Part shown: positions 7,122 to 15,384 of the stretch, in pieces
How the letters are laid out: each line of letters opens with the position of its first letter
Position numbering within the stretch: the stretch's first letter is position 1
Assembly (NCBI GenBank): GCA_902613855.1
Contig: CACMIX010000001.1
Span: 224,717-288,716 of the forward strand
Source: an uncultured Pelagibacteraceae bacterium
GTDB lineage: Bacteria > Pseudomonadota > Alphaproteobacteria > Pelagibacterales > Pelagibacteraceae
DNA: 64,000 nucleotides
Direction: 5' to 3'
Notes under the pieces: generated by a model
Told to the model about the DNA's origin: nothing
Seen by the model: the letters and a program-made list of their open reading frames with translations, nothing else
The model's database searches: none
Translations under genes and position numbers: made by a program

Positions 7122-9780
7122 GAGAATACCAACAAAGTTGCTTAGAGAAGATATCAGTTATCTCGGGAATATTCTTGGCGAAGTAATTAAAGAGCAAGAA
7201 GGTATAAAGTTTTTCAATTTAGTCGAAAAGGTAAGGAAACTCTCAAAAGCCAATAAAATAAATCTTAAAAATAAAAATTCTTTTAAAAAATTAGTTAAAA
7301 CAGTTAGAAAAAGTAATCCAAGAGATACACTTAGACTTACTAGAGCATTTACTCATTTCATAAATTTTATAAATCTAGCTGAGTCAATTGATACTGCGAG
7401 AAATTTAGATGAATATGAAACAAAGAGGAAAAATCTAAAATATAATATTTTCATAGAAGAAATATTTGAAAAACTTTTTAAAAACAAAAAAATATCTAAT
7501 AACAAAATTTACAATCTTGCTAAAAATTTGGATATAGGGATAGTTTTAACCGCACATCCAACAGAGGTAAAAAGAAGAACATTAATACAAAAATATCACA
7601 AGATAATTGAAATTTTAGAGCAAAGAGATCTCTATAAATCTAATTCATCTAAATTAATACAATTAAACAAAGAACTATATAACGAGTTTACAATTATCTG
7701 GAATACAGACGATCTTAAAAGATCAAAACCTTCCCCATTTGATGAAGCAAGATGGGGCTTGGCGATTATAGAAGACAGTTTGTGGGATACTGTTCCAAAA
7801 GTTTATAGAAGATTAAACTCTATTTTTTTGAAAAATATGAATAGAGGATTGCCAAAGAATTTTAATCCAATTCAATTCGGTTCGTGGATGGGTGGGGATA
7901 GAGACGGAAATCCTAATGTGACTTCAGAAGTTACTAAAAAAGTAATTTTATTATCAAGATGGGAAGCAGCAAAACTATATGAGAAGTCTTTGACAAAAAT
8001 TATTAGATCTTATTCTATGAAAAAATGTTCAAAAAAAATAAGTTCTAAAGTTGGAAAAACTTTTGAGCCGTATCGAGTTTTTTTAAGACCTCTAAGAGAC
8101 AAACTGAGATTAACCCATAGGTCTATAGAACAATATTTTATAAATAAAACACCTCTAGATAAAAAAATCTTATTAACCTCAACTGAAGAAATTTTGAAGC
8201 CTTTGAGAGTTGTAAGAGAGTCTTTAGAGCAAAATCAAAATGAAAATGTTGCAAGTGGAGACTTATTAGACCTTATGAGAAGAGCAAAATGTTTTGGTAT
8301 AAATCTTGCAAGAATAGACATTAGGCAAGAATCTTCTCGACACACACAATTGATTGCCGAATTTGTTAAAAAGAAATGTAATAAAAATTATTTTAAATTC
8401 ACTGAAGATGAAAAAATTAATTTTTTAAAATCTAAATTAACTTCAAATAAAAACATTATTAATAAATTTAAATTTTCTAATAAAGAAAACAATGAAGTTT
8501 GGTCCACTTTAAAAATACTTGCCGACGAACCCTCTGAGTGTTTAGGTGCTTATGTAATTTCAATGACAACATCAGTATCAGATATTTTATCAGTTTCATT
8601 TTTACAAAAAGAGGCAAAAATAAAAGATAAATTGAGAATTGTTCCATTATTTGAGACATTGGATGATTTGATTAATGCAAAACCAGTGATGGAGAATTTA
8701 TTTTCGAAAAAATGGTACAGAAAATTAATAAAAAATAAACAAGAGGTAATGATTGGATATTCTGACTCTAGCAAAGATGCTGGAAAAATTTGTGCTAGCT
8801 GGCATCAATATAAAGCTCAAGAAGAAATTGTTAAATTAGGAAAAAAATTCAACATAGACGTAACTTTTTTTCATGGAAGAGGAGGTTCACCAGGAAGAGG
8901 TGGAGGCCCAATTCAAGCTACTTTAAGATCTCAACCACCCAATTCAGTAAATGGAAAAATAAGGATTACTGATCAGGGAGAAGTTATTCAGCAAAAATAT
9001 GGTTATGAACCTATTGCTGAATATAATTTATGCAGTTACATAGGTGCTGTAACTGAGGCAACACTTAATCCACCACCTTCACCTAAGCAAAACTGGAGAG
9101 AATTAATTGAAAAAATGTCTGATATTTCTAAAAGTTCATATAGAAAAAATATTAATCAAAGCTCAGAATTTATTAAATATTTTAAAACTGTTACCCCAAG
9201 TGCAGCTCTAGGAAAACTATCTATTGGATCGAGACCATCAAAAAGGAAAAATGTTGATAATATTAAGAGTTTAAGAGCTATACCTTGGGTTTTTGCGTGG
9301 ACACAAATAAGGTTAATGTTGCCAGCTTGGCTCGGTAGTGCAGAAGCTTTGAGATATGGTTATATAAAAAAATTTAGAAAAATATTATTTGATATGGAAA
9401 AAAATTGGCCTTTTTTCAATTCAATGTTAGATATTCTTGATATGGTAATTACTAAAGCTGATCCAAGAATTTCAAAAATATATGAGGAGTATTTAGCAGA
9501 TAATTCACTAAAAAGAGTTGGGAAAAAACTAAGATTTCAATTTGATGCAATAAAAAACTTAAATAAAAAAATAACAACAAAAGAAACTATTATGTCACGT
9601 AAGCAACTTAGAACTTTAATAACTGTCAGAGCTATATATTCTGAGGTACTAAATATTATTCAACCAATTGTTATATTTAAACTCAAAAAAAATAAAAAAA
9701 TGTCTGAAAAAAAATATTTAAACGATGCTCTTTTAACATCAATAGCCGGAATATCAGCTGCTATGAAAAATACGGGATAG
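7096..9780 (+). CDS. ppc: Phosphoenolpyruvate carboxylase
   Basis: The full-length 894-residue enzyme carries all family signatures: TAHPTEVKRRT with catalytic H154, GSWMGGDRDGNPNVT near residue 262, GYSDSSKDAGK near 553, the catalytic glycine loop FHGRGGSPGRGGGP near 592, and the C-terminal MKNTG ending that is diagnostic for PEPC. It converts PEP and bicarbonate to oxaloacetate, replenishing the TCA cycle. The start overlaps the lactonase gene by 26 bases, and the ccdA-like gene begins immediately after its stop. The N-terminus is Lys-rich. The assignment is secure. Confidence 0.98.
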   Translation: MKKRDLYYERIPTKLLREDISYLGNILGEVIKEQEGIKFFNLVEKVRKLSKANKINLKNKNSFKKLVKTVRKSNPRDTLRLTRAFTHFINFINLAESIDTARNLDEYETKRKNLKYNIFIEEIFEKLFKNKKISNNKIYNLAKNLDIGIVLTAHPTEVKRRTLIQKYHKIIEILEQRDLYKSNSSKLIQLNKELYNEFTIIWNTDDLKRSKPSPFDEARWGLAIIEDSLWDTVPKVYRRLNSIFLKNMNRGLPKNFNPIQFGSWMGGDRDGNPNVTSEVTKKVILLSRWEAAKLYEKSLTKIIRSYSMKKCSKKISSKVGKTFEPYRVFLRPLRDKLRLTHRSIEQYFINKTPLDKKILLTSTEEILKPLRVVRESLEQNQNENVASGDLLDLMRRAKCFGINLARIDIRQESSRHTQLIAEFVKKKCNKNYFKFTEDEKINFLKSKLTSNKNIINKFKFSNKENNEVWSTLKILADEPSECLGAYVISMTTSVSDILSVSFLQKEAKIKDKLRIVPLFETLDDLINAKPVMENLFSKKWYRKLIKNKQEVMIGYSDSSKDAGKICASWHQYKAQEEIVKLGKKFNIDVTFFHGRGGSPGRGGGPIQATLRSQPPNSVNGKIRITDQGEVIQQKYGYEPIAEYNLCSYIGAVTEATLNPPPSPKQNWRELIEKMSDISKSSYRKNINQSSEFIKYFKTVTPSAALGKLSIGSRPSKRKNVDNIKSLRAIPWVFAWTQIRLMLPAWLGSAEALRYGYIKKFRKILFDMEKNWPFFNSMLDILDMVITKADPRISKIYEEYLADNSLKRVGKKLRFQFDAIKNLNKKITTKETIMSRKQLRTLITVRAIYSEVLNIIQPIVIFKLKKNKKMSEKKYLNDALLTSIAGISAAMKNTG

Positions 9781-10488
9781 ATGTTTGAATATTTAATTGC
9801 TTTTGGTGCAGGTCTTATAAGTTTTTTATCACCATGTGTGTTACCACTTATCCCTGGATATGTTTCCTATATTTCAGGTCAATCTCTTCAAGAAATAATA
9901 GAATCTAAAAAAACTAACTTTTTTCCTTTAGTTTTATTTTGTTTGGGATTTTCAACTGTATTTGTACTTTTAGGAGCATCAGCCTCTTTCCTTGGTCAAG
10001 CACTCTTACAAAATTCAGAAATCTTAAGAATTTTTGCAGGAATAATAATTGTTTTATTCTCATTTCAATTACTAGGGATTATAAATATTCCATATCTTAA
10101 CTTTGAAAAAAGATTTGATGCAAAAGAATCTAGAAATATTTTATTTCCATATATAATTGGACTTGCATTTGGTTTTGGATGGACTCCTTGTATTGGGCCA
10201 ATTTTAGGTTCTATTTTAGCATTAGCCTCGATTGAAGAAACATTATCTAGAGCGATAATTTTGTTGATATCTTATTCATTAGGCCTTGCTATACCTTTTG
10301 TATTATCGGGATATTTAATTCAGAGATTTTTATTATTTTCAAAAAATTTTAGAAAAAATATAAATTTGATCTCAAAAATAGGTGGAATAACTCTATTAGT
10401 TACAGGTATTTTAATTTTAACCAATCAGCTGCAAGCAATTGGCTTCTATATAATTAAAGTTTTTCCTTTTATGCAAAATTTCGGCTAA
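9781..10488 (+). CDS. ccdA: CcdA/DsbD-type transmembrane thiol transporter
   Basis: The 235-residue protein has six hydrophobic helices and the two family motifs LSPCVLPLIPGY (near residue 17) and FGWTPCIGPILG (near residue 136). The cysteines in these motifs carry reducing equivalents from cytoplasmic thioredoxin across the inner membrane. The length fits stand-alone CcdA rather than full DsbD. CcdA serves cytochrome c maturation and periplasmic disulfide reduction. It begins directly after the ppc stop, so it is probably translated from the same mRNA, although no functional link to ppc is apparent. Confidence 0.92.
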   Translation: MFEYLIAFGAGLISFLSPCVLPLIPGYVSYISGQSLQEIIESKKTNFFPLVLFCLGFSTVFVLLGASASFLGQALLQNSEILRIFAGIIIVLFSFQLLGIINIPYLNFEKRFDAKESRNILFPYIIGLAFGFGWTPCIGPILGSILALASIEETLSRAIILLISYSLGLAIPFVLSGYLIQRFLLFSKNFRKNINLISKIGGITLLVTGILILTNQLQAIGFYIIKVFPFMQNFG

Positions 10489-10497
10489 AAAGGAAGA

Positions 10498-11085
10498 ATG
10501 AAAATCTATCAAATAGACTCAAGTGCCAGAAAAAAAGGCTCAACTTCAAGAGCATTAGCTAAAAAATTGTTAGATAAAATAAAAAAACCTGGTGACGAAG
10601 TGCTTTACAGAGATTTAGATGAAGAGATGCTTTTTGTAAGTGGATTAACAGAGTCTGGTATGAAAATTGATGAAAAAGATCAAACAGAACATCACAAAAA
10701 AATGTTTGAGTTGTCAGACCAACTTGTAAAAGAGCTTAAAGAAAGTGATGTCATTATTATTTCAGCTCCAATTTATAATTATGGTCCACCAGCAACCTTA
10801 AAAGCTTGGACGGATTTAGCTGCTAGAATTGGAGAAACATTTAAATTTAAACCAAATGGAAGAAGGGAAGGACTATTAAAAAACAAACATGCTTATTTGG
10901 TCATTACTTCTGGTGGTACTAAACTTAATAGTGCTGAGGATTTTTTAACACCATGGTTAAAGTTTATTTTAAATTTCTTTGGGATAGAAAAAGTAGATGT
11001 AATTAGTGCTGATCAAATGGCTTTGGATTATGATAAATCGATCAAAGATGCAGAAGCTCAAATTGAAAATTTGTTTAAAGATTAA
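10498..11085 (+). CDS. FMN-dependent NAD(P)H:quinone oxidoreductase / azoreductase family
   Basis: This 195-residue flavodoxin-like protein has a DSSARKKGSTSRAL phosphate-binding loop at the N-terminus for FMN, the central SAPIYNYGPPATLKAWTD segment typical of AzoR/NQO-type enzymes, and a TSGGTK turn near residue 140. It would reduce quinones or similar electrophiles in the cytoplasm using NAD(P)H. It starts 10 bases after the ccdA-like gene with aaggaag as ribosome site. The family call is firm, the physiological substrate is not. Confidence 0.85.
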   Translation: MKIYQIDSSARKKGSTSRALAKKLLDKIKKPGDEVLYRDLDEEMLFVSGLTESGMKIDEKDQTEHHKKMFELSDQLVKELKESDVIIISAPIYNYGPPATLKAWTDLAARIGETFKFKPNGRREGLLKNKHAYLVITSGGTKLNSAEDFLTPWLKFILNFFGIEKVDVISADQMALDYDKSIKDAEAQIENLFKD

Positions 11086-11143
11086 AATAAATAAAATTAA
11101 AAATTAACTTTAATAGATATTAATTTAATAGTAAGAACCTCTT

Positions 11144-11947
11144 GTGAATAATTTTGATACAAAAAAATATCCAATATTTTCTAAGTTCTTAAACCAATTA
11201 GCTAGAGATCTTACTAGTTTTTATTATTCTAAATTAAACAAGACTTTTAAAGTATCCAATAAGCTTAAGGGAAAAGGCTACGACCCTGTAACAACATCCG
11301 ACAAAGCATTTGAAAAATTCATAAGATCTAAGATTAAAAAAAAATTTCCCAGTCACCAAGTTATAGGTGAAGAGTTTGGCCACAAAAAATCAAAAAGTGA
11401 ATTTACATGGGTAATTGATCCAATTGATGGAACAAGGTCGTATGTAATAGGAAATCCAACTTGGAGTAATTTGATTTCATTAAATTACAAAGGCTATCCA
11501 ATTTTAGGATTAGCAAATTTTCCAATTTTAAAAAAATATTATTTAAATCATACTAATACAGCTGCCTATGTAGTAGAAAATGGTAAAAAAAGAAAAATTA
11601 AGGTCAATAAAAAAGCAATTTTTAAAAATGTAAAAGTTTCCGCTGCATTTCATGGATCACTGTCTCTCAATAAACAAAAAAAAATTCCTCAAATTTTAAA
11701 ATTGATGCAATTTCCATGCAGTGATGCTCTCAGTTATTCACACTTGGCTGAAGGAAGACTTGATATTGTAATTCAATGTTCAAATAAAATTTGGGATATT
11801 CACCCTTTGATACCTATCATAAAAGCTGCAGGTGGTTACCTTAATACATGGGATAACAAAGATGCAATAAAAGGTGGAAATATTTTAGTTTCATCAAATA
11901 AAGCTATTCATAATAAATTTTTGAAATTATTAAAACCTGTTTCCTAA
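11144..11947 (+). CDS. hisN: Inositol monophosphatase family, histidinol-phosphatase (HisN)-like
   Basis: The 267-residue protein begins with GTG. It has the Mg-binding motifs of the IMPase fold: GEEFG (near residue 74), WVIDPIDGTRSYV (near 90-102) and the C-terminal IWDIHPLIPIIKAAGG, where the Asp closes the metal site. The variant IDGTRSYVIGNP, in place of the IDGTxNF of inositol phosphatases, is typical of alphaproteobacterial HisN. It would dephosphorylate histidinol phosphate. No other classical histidine genes are adjacent, so a general sugar/polyol phosphatase remains possible. Confidence 0.82.
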   Translation: MNNFDTKKYPIFSKFLNQLARDLTSFYYSKLNKTFKVSNKLKGKGYDPVTTSDKAFEKFIRSKIKKKFPSHQVIGEEFGHKKSKSEFTWVIDPIDGTRSYVIGNPTWSNLISLNYKGYPILGLANFPILKKYYLNHTNTAAYVVENGKKRKIKVNKKAIFKNVKVSAAFHGSLSLNKQKKIPQILKLMQFPCSDALSYSHLAEGRLDIVIQCSNKIWDIHPLIPIIKAAGGYLNTWDNKDAIKGGNILVSSNKAIHNKFLKLLKPVS

Positions 11948-11962
11948 AAATTTTTTGTAATA

Positions 11963-12313
11963 ATGAATCTAAAGTATATTTTTAAAATTTTAGATAAAGA
12001 AGAGTGGAATAATGCCAAAAAAAATGGAAAATTTTCTGGCTCATCAAAAGATATTAACGATGGATACATTCATTTTTCTGAGGAAGAACAAGTTCAGGAA
12101 ACATTAAAAAAATATTATGACAAGAAAGAAAATTTAATCTTGTTAAAAGTACACACATTAAATTTAGAGCATTTAGTATGGGAGAATGCCTCTAATGGAG
12201 ATATGTACCCCCATTTGTATTCAACTTTAGATATCGTAAATGTTGAAGATGAATTTGAGCTGATCCTAAACAAAGATGGAACTCATCAGTTACCAGATAT
12301 TTTTGAAAAATAA
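11963..12313 (+). CDS. DUF952 family protein
   Basis: This 116-residue cytoplasmic protein begins with YIFKILDKEEW and contains DGYIHFSEEEQVQETL and LVWENASNGDMYPHLYSTL, the conserved blocks of DUF952. That family resembles a distant ADP-ribosyltransferase-like fold and has no settled function. It begins 15 bases after hisN. Its stop is 10 bases from the convergent SMR gene, with no hairpin in between. Confidence 0.8.
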   Translation: MNLKYIFKILDKEEWNNAKKNGKFSGSSKDINDGYIHFSEEEQVQETLKKYYDKKENLILLKVHTLNLEHLVWENASNGDMYPHLYSTLDIVNVEDEFELILNKDGTHQLPDIFEK

Positions 12314-12323
12314 TTTTAATTTA

Positions 12324-12659
12324 CTAATCTATTTGTCCTAAATAGTTGACCATTATTACACCAATAATAATTAGAATTATTCCAATAATTCCATAAATAT
12401 TTGGAATTTGATTAAACTTTAAAACAGCAAATAGAACTACGCCTGTCACAGTTAATCCGCTATAAGTCGAATAAGCAAATCCAACTGGAAGAGCAGACAT
12501 TGCTTTTGCGATCGAAAACATAGTAATACACATAAATAATATACATAGAACAGATGGGGTTAATTTTGAGAAACCATCTGAGATCTTTGCTAAACTATTT
12601 GACGCTATTCCAAATATAATTCCATTAGCTAAAAATAAATATCCTAATAATGGTTTCAT
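12324..12659 (-). CDS. SMR-family membrane protein lacking the conserved Glu14 (copy 1)
   Basis: The 111-residue protein has four hydrophobic helices and the SMR landmarks SDGFSKLTPS after helix 1, ALPVGFAYSTYSGL in helix 3 and IIGIILIIIGVIMVN in helix 4. Aligned by eye on the E/DGF motif, the position of the essential membrane glutamate of EmrE (Glu14) is glycine (FGIASNSLAK), and Trp63 is Tyr. It is therefore unlikely to be a classical proton-coupled drug exporter. It is the last gene of a ten-gene leftward run and lies two bases from the DUF2798 gene. It may form a heterodimer with the second SMR copy. Confidence 0.82.
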   Translation of the reverse strand: MKPLLGYLFLANGIIFGIASNSLAKISDGFSKLTPSVLCILFMCITMFSIAKAMSALPVGFAYSTYSGLTVTGVVLFAVLKFNQIPNIYGIIGIILIIIGVIMVNYLGQID

Positions 12660-12661
12660 AA

Positions 12662-12886
12662 TTACTCTATAGTAATTTTATCAATTAGAGATCTTATCAT
12701 TGGTGCTATTATTATAGCAGCTAACAGAGCAACAGGAAAAGCAAACATCCAAGAATAAAACCACCTTCCAAAAAATCCATCTGTTAAACTTGTATTAACA
12801 GCTACAACAACACCACTCATAATCAAACTCATTCCAAATGACATTAAGAAAATAAATACAAATTGTGCATATTTTTTTTTAATCAT
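12662..12886 (-). CDS. DUF2798 family small membrane protein
   Basis: The 74-residue protein has two hydrophobic helices (about residues 8-30 and 44-65) joined by FFGRWFYSWMFAFP, a pattern I associate with DUF2798. Its function is unknown. It sits exactly between two SMR-like genes with two-base gaps on both sides, so the three are almost certainly co-translated. This placement suggests a subunit or partner of an SMR heterodimer, which is inference. Confidence 0.75.
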   Translation of the reverse strand: MIKKKYAQFVFIFLMSFGMSLIMSGVVVAVNTSLTDGFFGRWFYSWMFAFPVALLAAIIIAPMIRSLIDKITIE

Positions 12887-12888
12887 TA

Positions 12889-13221
12889 TTAATTGTTTCC
12901 TAATAAATTAACCATCAACACTCCAACAACTATAAGAGCTAATCCAATTAATGAATATAAATTAGGTATCTGATTAAATCTAATAACACCAACAATCACA
13001 GTAGCTATAATTGTTAATCCTGCAAATGACGCATAGGTTATACCCATTGGTATATTTTTCATTACTAAAGAAAGTGCATACATACATAGAACTATAGTAA
13101 TTGCAGTAATGATACTTGGAAAGAGAAGGGTAAATCCCTCAGCACTTTTTGCAAAACTATTAGAAGTAACACCCAGGAAAACAGCAATTCCTAGAAAAAG
13201 GTAGGAAGTAGCGAGACTCAT
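12889..13221 (-). CDS. SMR-family membrane protein lacking the conserved Glu14 (copy 2)
   Basis: The 110-residue, four-helix SMR protein is paralogous to the one at 12324-12659. It has AEGFTLLFPS, NIPMGITYASFAGL and RFNQIPNLYSLIGLAL. As in copy 1, the Glu14 position is glycine (LGVTSNSFAK), and the Trp63 position is Phe. Both copies share an SNS-x-AK stretch in helix 1 and RFNQIPN or KFNQIPN before helix 4, so they form their own subfamily. Pairs of SMR genes commonly encode heterodimers. The substrate is unknown. Confidence 0.82.
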   Translation of the reverse strand: MSLATSYLFLGIAVFLGVTSNSFAKSAEGFTLLFPSIITAITIVLCMYALSLVMKNIPMGITYASFAGLTIIATVIVGVIRFNQIPNLYSLIGLALIVVGVLMVNLLGNN

Positions 13222-13259
13222 TTTATAACTTTAAATGATATCCCGCTAAATTTATATAA

Positions 13260-13580
13260 TTATTTAGGTATTGGAGTAGCGCCTGTCTCCAAGCTTGCTA
13301 TTTTTCCATCTTTGTATTTATAAACAGCCATAACAGCTTCAACATTACCATCATTAAATGTTACAAAAGCATGATGCACACCTACTTCATCATTTTCATA
13401 AACTATTCTTACTTTATCTTGATTAATGTCACCACTCATAGCCCATTTCATTACATCAGCTTTAGTTAAAACATTTCCTGACTTATGCATTGTAAATTTA
13501 AAATCATCATGCAAAAGTTCATTCATTGCTGCTTCATCTTTGTTTTTCAAAGCAGCGCTATATTTTTCTAATATCGACAT
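13260..13580 (-). CDS. SnoaL/NTF2-like protein
   Basis: The 106-residue protein fits the NTF2-like cone: an N-terminal helix (EKYSAALKNKDEAAMNELL), then a sheet with DDFKFTMHKSG and a C-terminal AVMAVYKYKDGKIASLETG strand pair. Such proteins are small ligand-binding or isomerase-like domains. The start has a strong ribosome site (AAGGAGC on the minus strand). It follows the DUF1330 gene by two bases and is related in fold to the first gene of the run at 15385-15768. The substrate is unknown. Confidence 0.75.
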   Translation of the reverse strand: MSILEKYSAALKNKDEAAMNELLHDDFKFTMHKSGNVLTKADVMKWAMSGDINQDKVRIVYENDEVGVHHAFVTFNDGNVEAVMAVYKYKDGKIASLETGATPIPK

Positions 13581-13582
13581 TT

Positions 13583-13873
13583 TTATGCTCCTTGTATTAT
13601 TATCCCATTAGTATTTGCATTAACTAACCGGATTTTTTTTATTGGTTGATATTCATCCGAATTGTACCATTCCAATGCTTTTTCATATGAAGGAAACTTT
13701 ATTACAACAGTTCTGCTATATTGCCAAGTTCCTTCTATAATTTGGTTTGTACCACCTCTAATTATGTAATCACCACCAAATTTTTCTGCAATAGGTTTAA
13801 CTTTTTCAACATATTCTTTATAATCTTCTGGATTAGTTACCTCTATGTTAAAAATAGCATAGCCAGCTTGCAT
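13583..13873 (-). CDS. DUF1330 family protein
   Basis: The 96-residue protein has the DUF1330 dimeric alpha+beta barrel pattern: YAIFNIEVTNPEDYKEYVEKVKP at the N-terminus, then GGDYIIRGGTNQIIEG, VVIKFPSYEKALEWYNSDEYQPIK and a short C-terminal strand. Family members are small cytoplasmic proteins of unsettled function that resemble monooxygenase/EthD-type folds. It lies two bases from the NTF2-like gene and 10 bases from the next upstream gene, so it is part of the same transcription unit. Confidence 0.85.
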   Translation of the reverse strand: MQAGYAIFNIEVTNPEDYKEYVEKVKPIAEKFGGDYIIRGGTNQIIEGTWQYSRTVVIKFPSYEKALEWYNSDEYQPIKKIRLVNANTNGIIIQGA

Positions 13874-13883
13874 TTTTTTTTAG

Positions 13884-14171
13884 TTAAGCATTAAAATCTA
13901 TAATGTCGTCTGTACACTCAGCAAATTTGTGAGGTTCAAAGAAATCATTCATAGGTGTTAATTGTTTGTTGATTGATTCAGTATCGTTACCTTTCCACCA
14001 GCAAAACATTGTTAAATTATCACCTGGAGTATTCCAACTCATTTGACACTTTGCATTTTCTCCAGACATTGATTTAACCATATCCTCCTTAGACATTGAA
14101 CCAACGACTTCCATCATTTTAGCCTTAGCCTCTTTAGACTTAAATGTATGAGTTACTATATAGTTTTTCAC
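13884..14171 (-). CDS. Small Met-rich protein, possible dimeric alpha/beta barrel
   Basis: I do not recognise a named family. The 95-residue protein begins NYIVTHTFKSKEAKAKMMEVV, a strand followed by a helix, and later has LTMFCWWKGND and FEPHKFAECTDDII, compatible with a ferredoxin-like dimeric barrel. It contains two cysteines and about eight methionines. A strong ribosome site (AAAGGAGAAA on the minus strand) supports the start. It sits between the DUF1330 gene and another small protein of similar style. Confidence 0.65.
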   Translation of the reverse strand: MKNYIVTHTFKSKEAKAKMMEVVGSMSKEDMVKSMSGENAKCQMSWNTPGDNLTMFCWWKGNDTESINKQLTPMNDFFEPHKFAECTDDIIDFNA

Positions 14172-14190
14172 TTTTTTCTCCTTTGTTAAA

Positions 14191-14481
14191 TTAAAGACTT
14201 ATCTCTGACATTTCCCAAAGCTGAGCACTTTCTATGCATTCTTCATAAATCGCTTTTGCAGTAGGATGCTTCCCAGATACAAATTCTTTCATTCCAGGTT
14301 CATTATGAACTGAAACTTTAAACAACATACCTGTCTTATCTGGTTTCATTGCTCCTATAGTTTTTTCTGGATAGGCAACACTTTTTCTGACACCCATACC
14401 TTCATCAGATTGCATCCATCCCATAAAAGTCTCCATTTTACCTTCTTTGAAATTTACTAATGCTAACATTTCTTTTTCCAT
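14191..14481 (-). CDS. Small Met-rich protein of unknown function
   Basis: I chose the ATG at 14481 because a strong ribosome site (GAAAGGAGAAAA on the minus strand) lies just upstream; the longer frame to 14520 would overlap the preceding gene and bury this site. The 96-residue product (MEKEMLALVNFKEGK) has about ten methionines, no signal peptide and an alternating strand/helix pattern similar to the neighbour at 13884-14171. No family is recognised. Confidence 0.65.
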   Translation of the reverse strand: MEKEMLALVNFKEGKMETFMGWMQSDEGMGVRKSVAYPEKTIGAMKPDKTGMLFKVSVHNEPGMKEFVSGKHPTAKAIYEECIESAQLWEMSEISL

Positions 14482-14500
14482 TTTTTCTCCTTTCGTAAAT

Positions 14501-14878
14501 TTAATATAAAGTCTGCACAACTTTTTTTACTCGTTCTTCACCGTCTGGAACAGCTGAGTTCACAAAAGTATGACAAGCTTCTGTTTTTGCTTCATCATAT
14601 TTTGAGCCATAAAACTTATCTACAGCTTTATTAACTCCATCATCCCATTCTTTTTCAGGAATTCCTATTTCTAAAGCATATGATTTAAGAACCTTAACAG
14701 ATGCCATTGATTTTTCTTTCATACTGTATTCAAAAGTTTCACCAGATGGCAAAAAGTAGTTAGCCATATAAATCCCACTGCATTCCCAAGCTTTAGATTT
14801 ATCGCTATCCGACATCCCCGCAATTGCAGTTGATGAAAGAAGGGCAGTAAATAGTATTACCAATGTCGTTTTTCTCAT
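14501..14878 (-). CDS. Secreted or periplasmic protein of unknown function
   Basis: The 125-residue product begins with a clear signal peptide (MRKTTLVILFTALLSSTAIA, cleavage predicted after AIA). The mature part of about 105 residues is mostly helical and acidic, with only two cysteines (C33 in WECSG and the one in EACHTF), which could form a disulfide. No known family is recognised. The start is backed by a ribosome site (AGGAGATAA on the minus strand). Confidence 0.68.
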   Translation of the reverse strand: MRKTTLVILFTALLSSTAIAGMSDSDKSKAWECSGIYMANYFLPSGETFEYSMKEKSMASVKVLKSYALEIGIPEKEWDDGVNKAVDKFYGSKYDEAKTEACHTFVNSAVPDGEERVKKVVQTLY

Positions 14879-14899
14879 TATTTATCTCCTTTTTTTTAA

Positions 14900-15373
14900 T
14901 TAATAAGTAAAGTTTCCACTCATTTGATTTAATGAATGAGCCATTCCAGCTTTACCTTTTAAATTTTGTCTACTAGAGAAACCTGTTCCAGAAATTTTTT
15001 CATATTTCCCAGTTCCACCAACAATTACAAACTCTCCAGATCCACCTTGGCCTCCAGTTCCTTTACCTTTGTAATTTATGAAAACCTTTTCACCATCCAT
15101 TAAGTAAAAAGTACACATCCCTGTTTCGTCATCAAATTTCCCTGCAACTAAAGTTAATCCTCCAATACAGTGCATTGTAGATTTATCAAAAATGCTTCCT
15201 TCTTTATCTGAAAGTCCAGCATTACCATCATAAGTAATACTCATATTTCCATTACCAGCATTCATAATATTCATTGCCCAAGATCCTGCTCCAGAAGCAT
15301 TAAATTTACCTGTATCAGCTAATGAGTAAGTTGTTAAACACGTAAATATTAAAGTTAATAGTATTTTTTTCAT
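14900..15373 (-). CDS. Secreted beta-rich protein, possible AOC-barrel-like fold
   Basis: The 157-residue product has a signal peptide (MKKILLTLIFTCLTTYSLAD, cleaved near residue 19). The mature part is Gly/Ser-rich and predicted to be all beta. The motif FVIVGGTGKYEKISGTGF near residue 115 resembles the GGTGxYxGxxGxG turn seen in allene-oxide-cyclase-like and dirigent-like barrels, which may hold small hydrophobic ligands. Two cysteines (in MHCIGG and GMCTFY) could form a disulfide. The fold suggestion is inference; the secretion signal is clear. Confidence 0.7.
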   Translation of the reverse strand: MKKILLTLIFTCLTTYSLADTGKFNASGAGSWAMNIMNAGNGNMSITYDGNAGLSDKEGSIFDKSTMHCIGGLTLVAGKFDDETGMCTFYLMDGEKVFINYKGKGTGGQGGSGEFVIVGGTGKYEKISGTGFSSRQNLKGKAGMAHSLNQMSGNFTY

Positions 15374-15384
15374 TTATTTTTCTC

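Noticed and set aside
14482..14520. Longer start for the small gene at 14191
   Set aside because: A strong ribosome site lies inside this extension, directly before the ATG at 14481, and the longer form would overlap the neighbouring gene.
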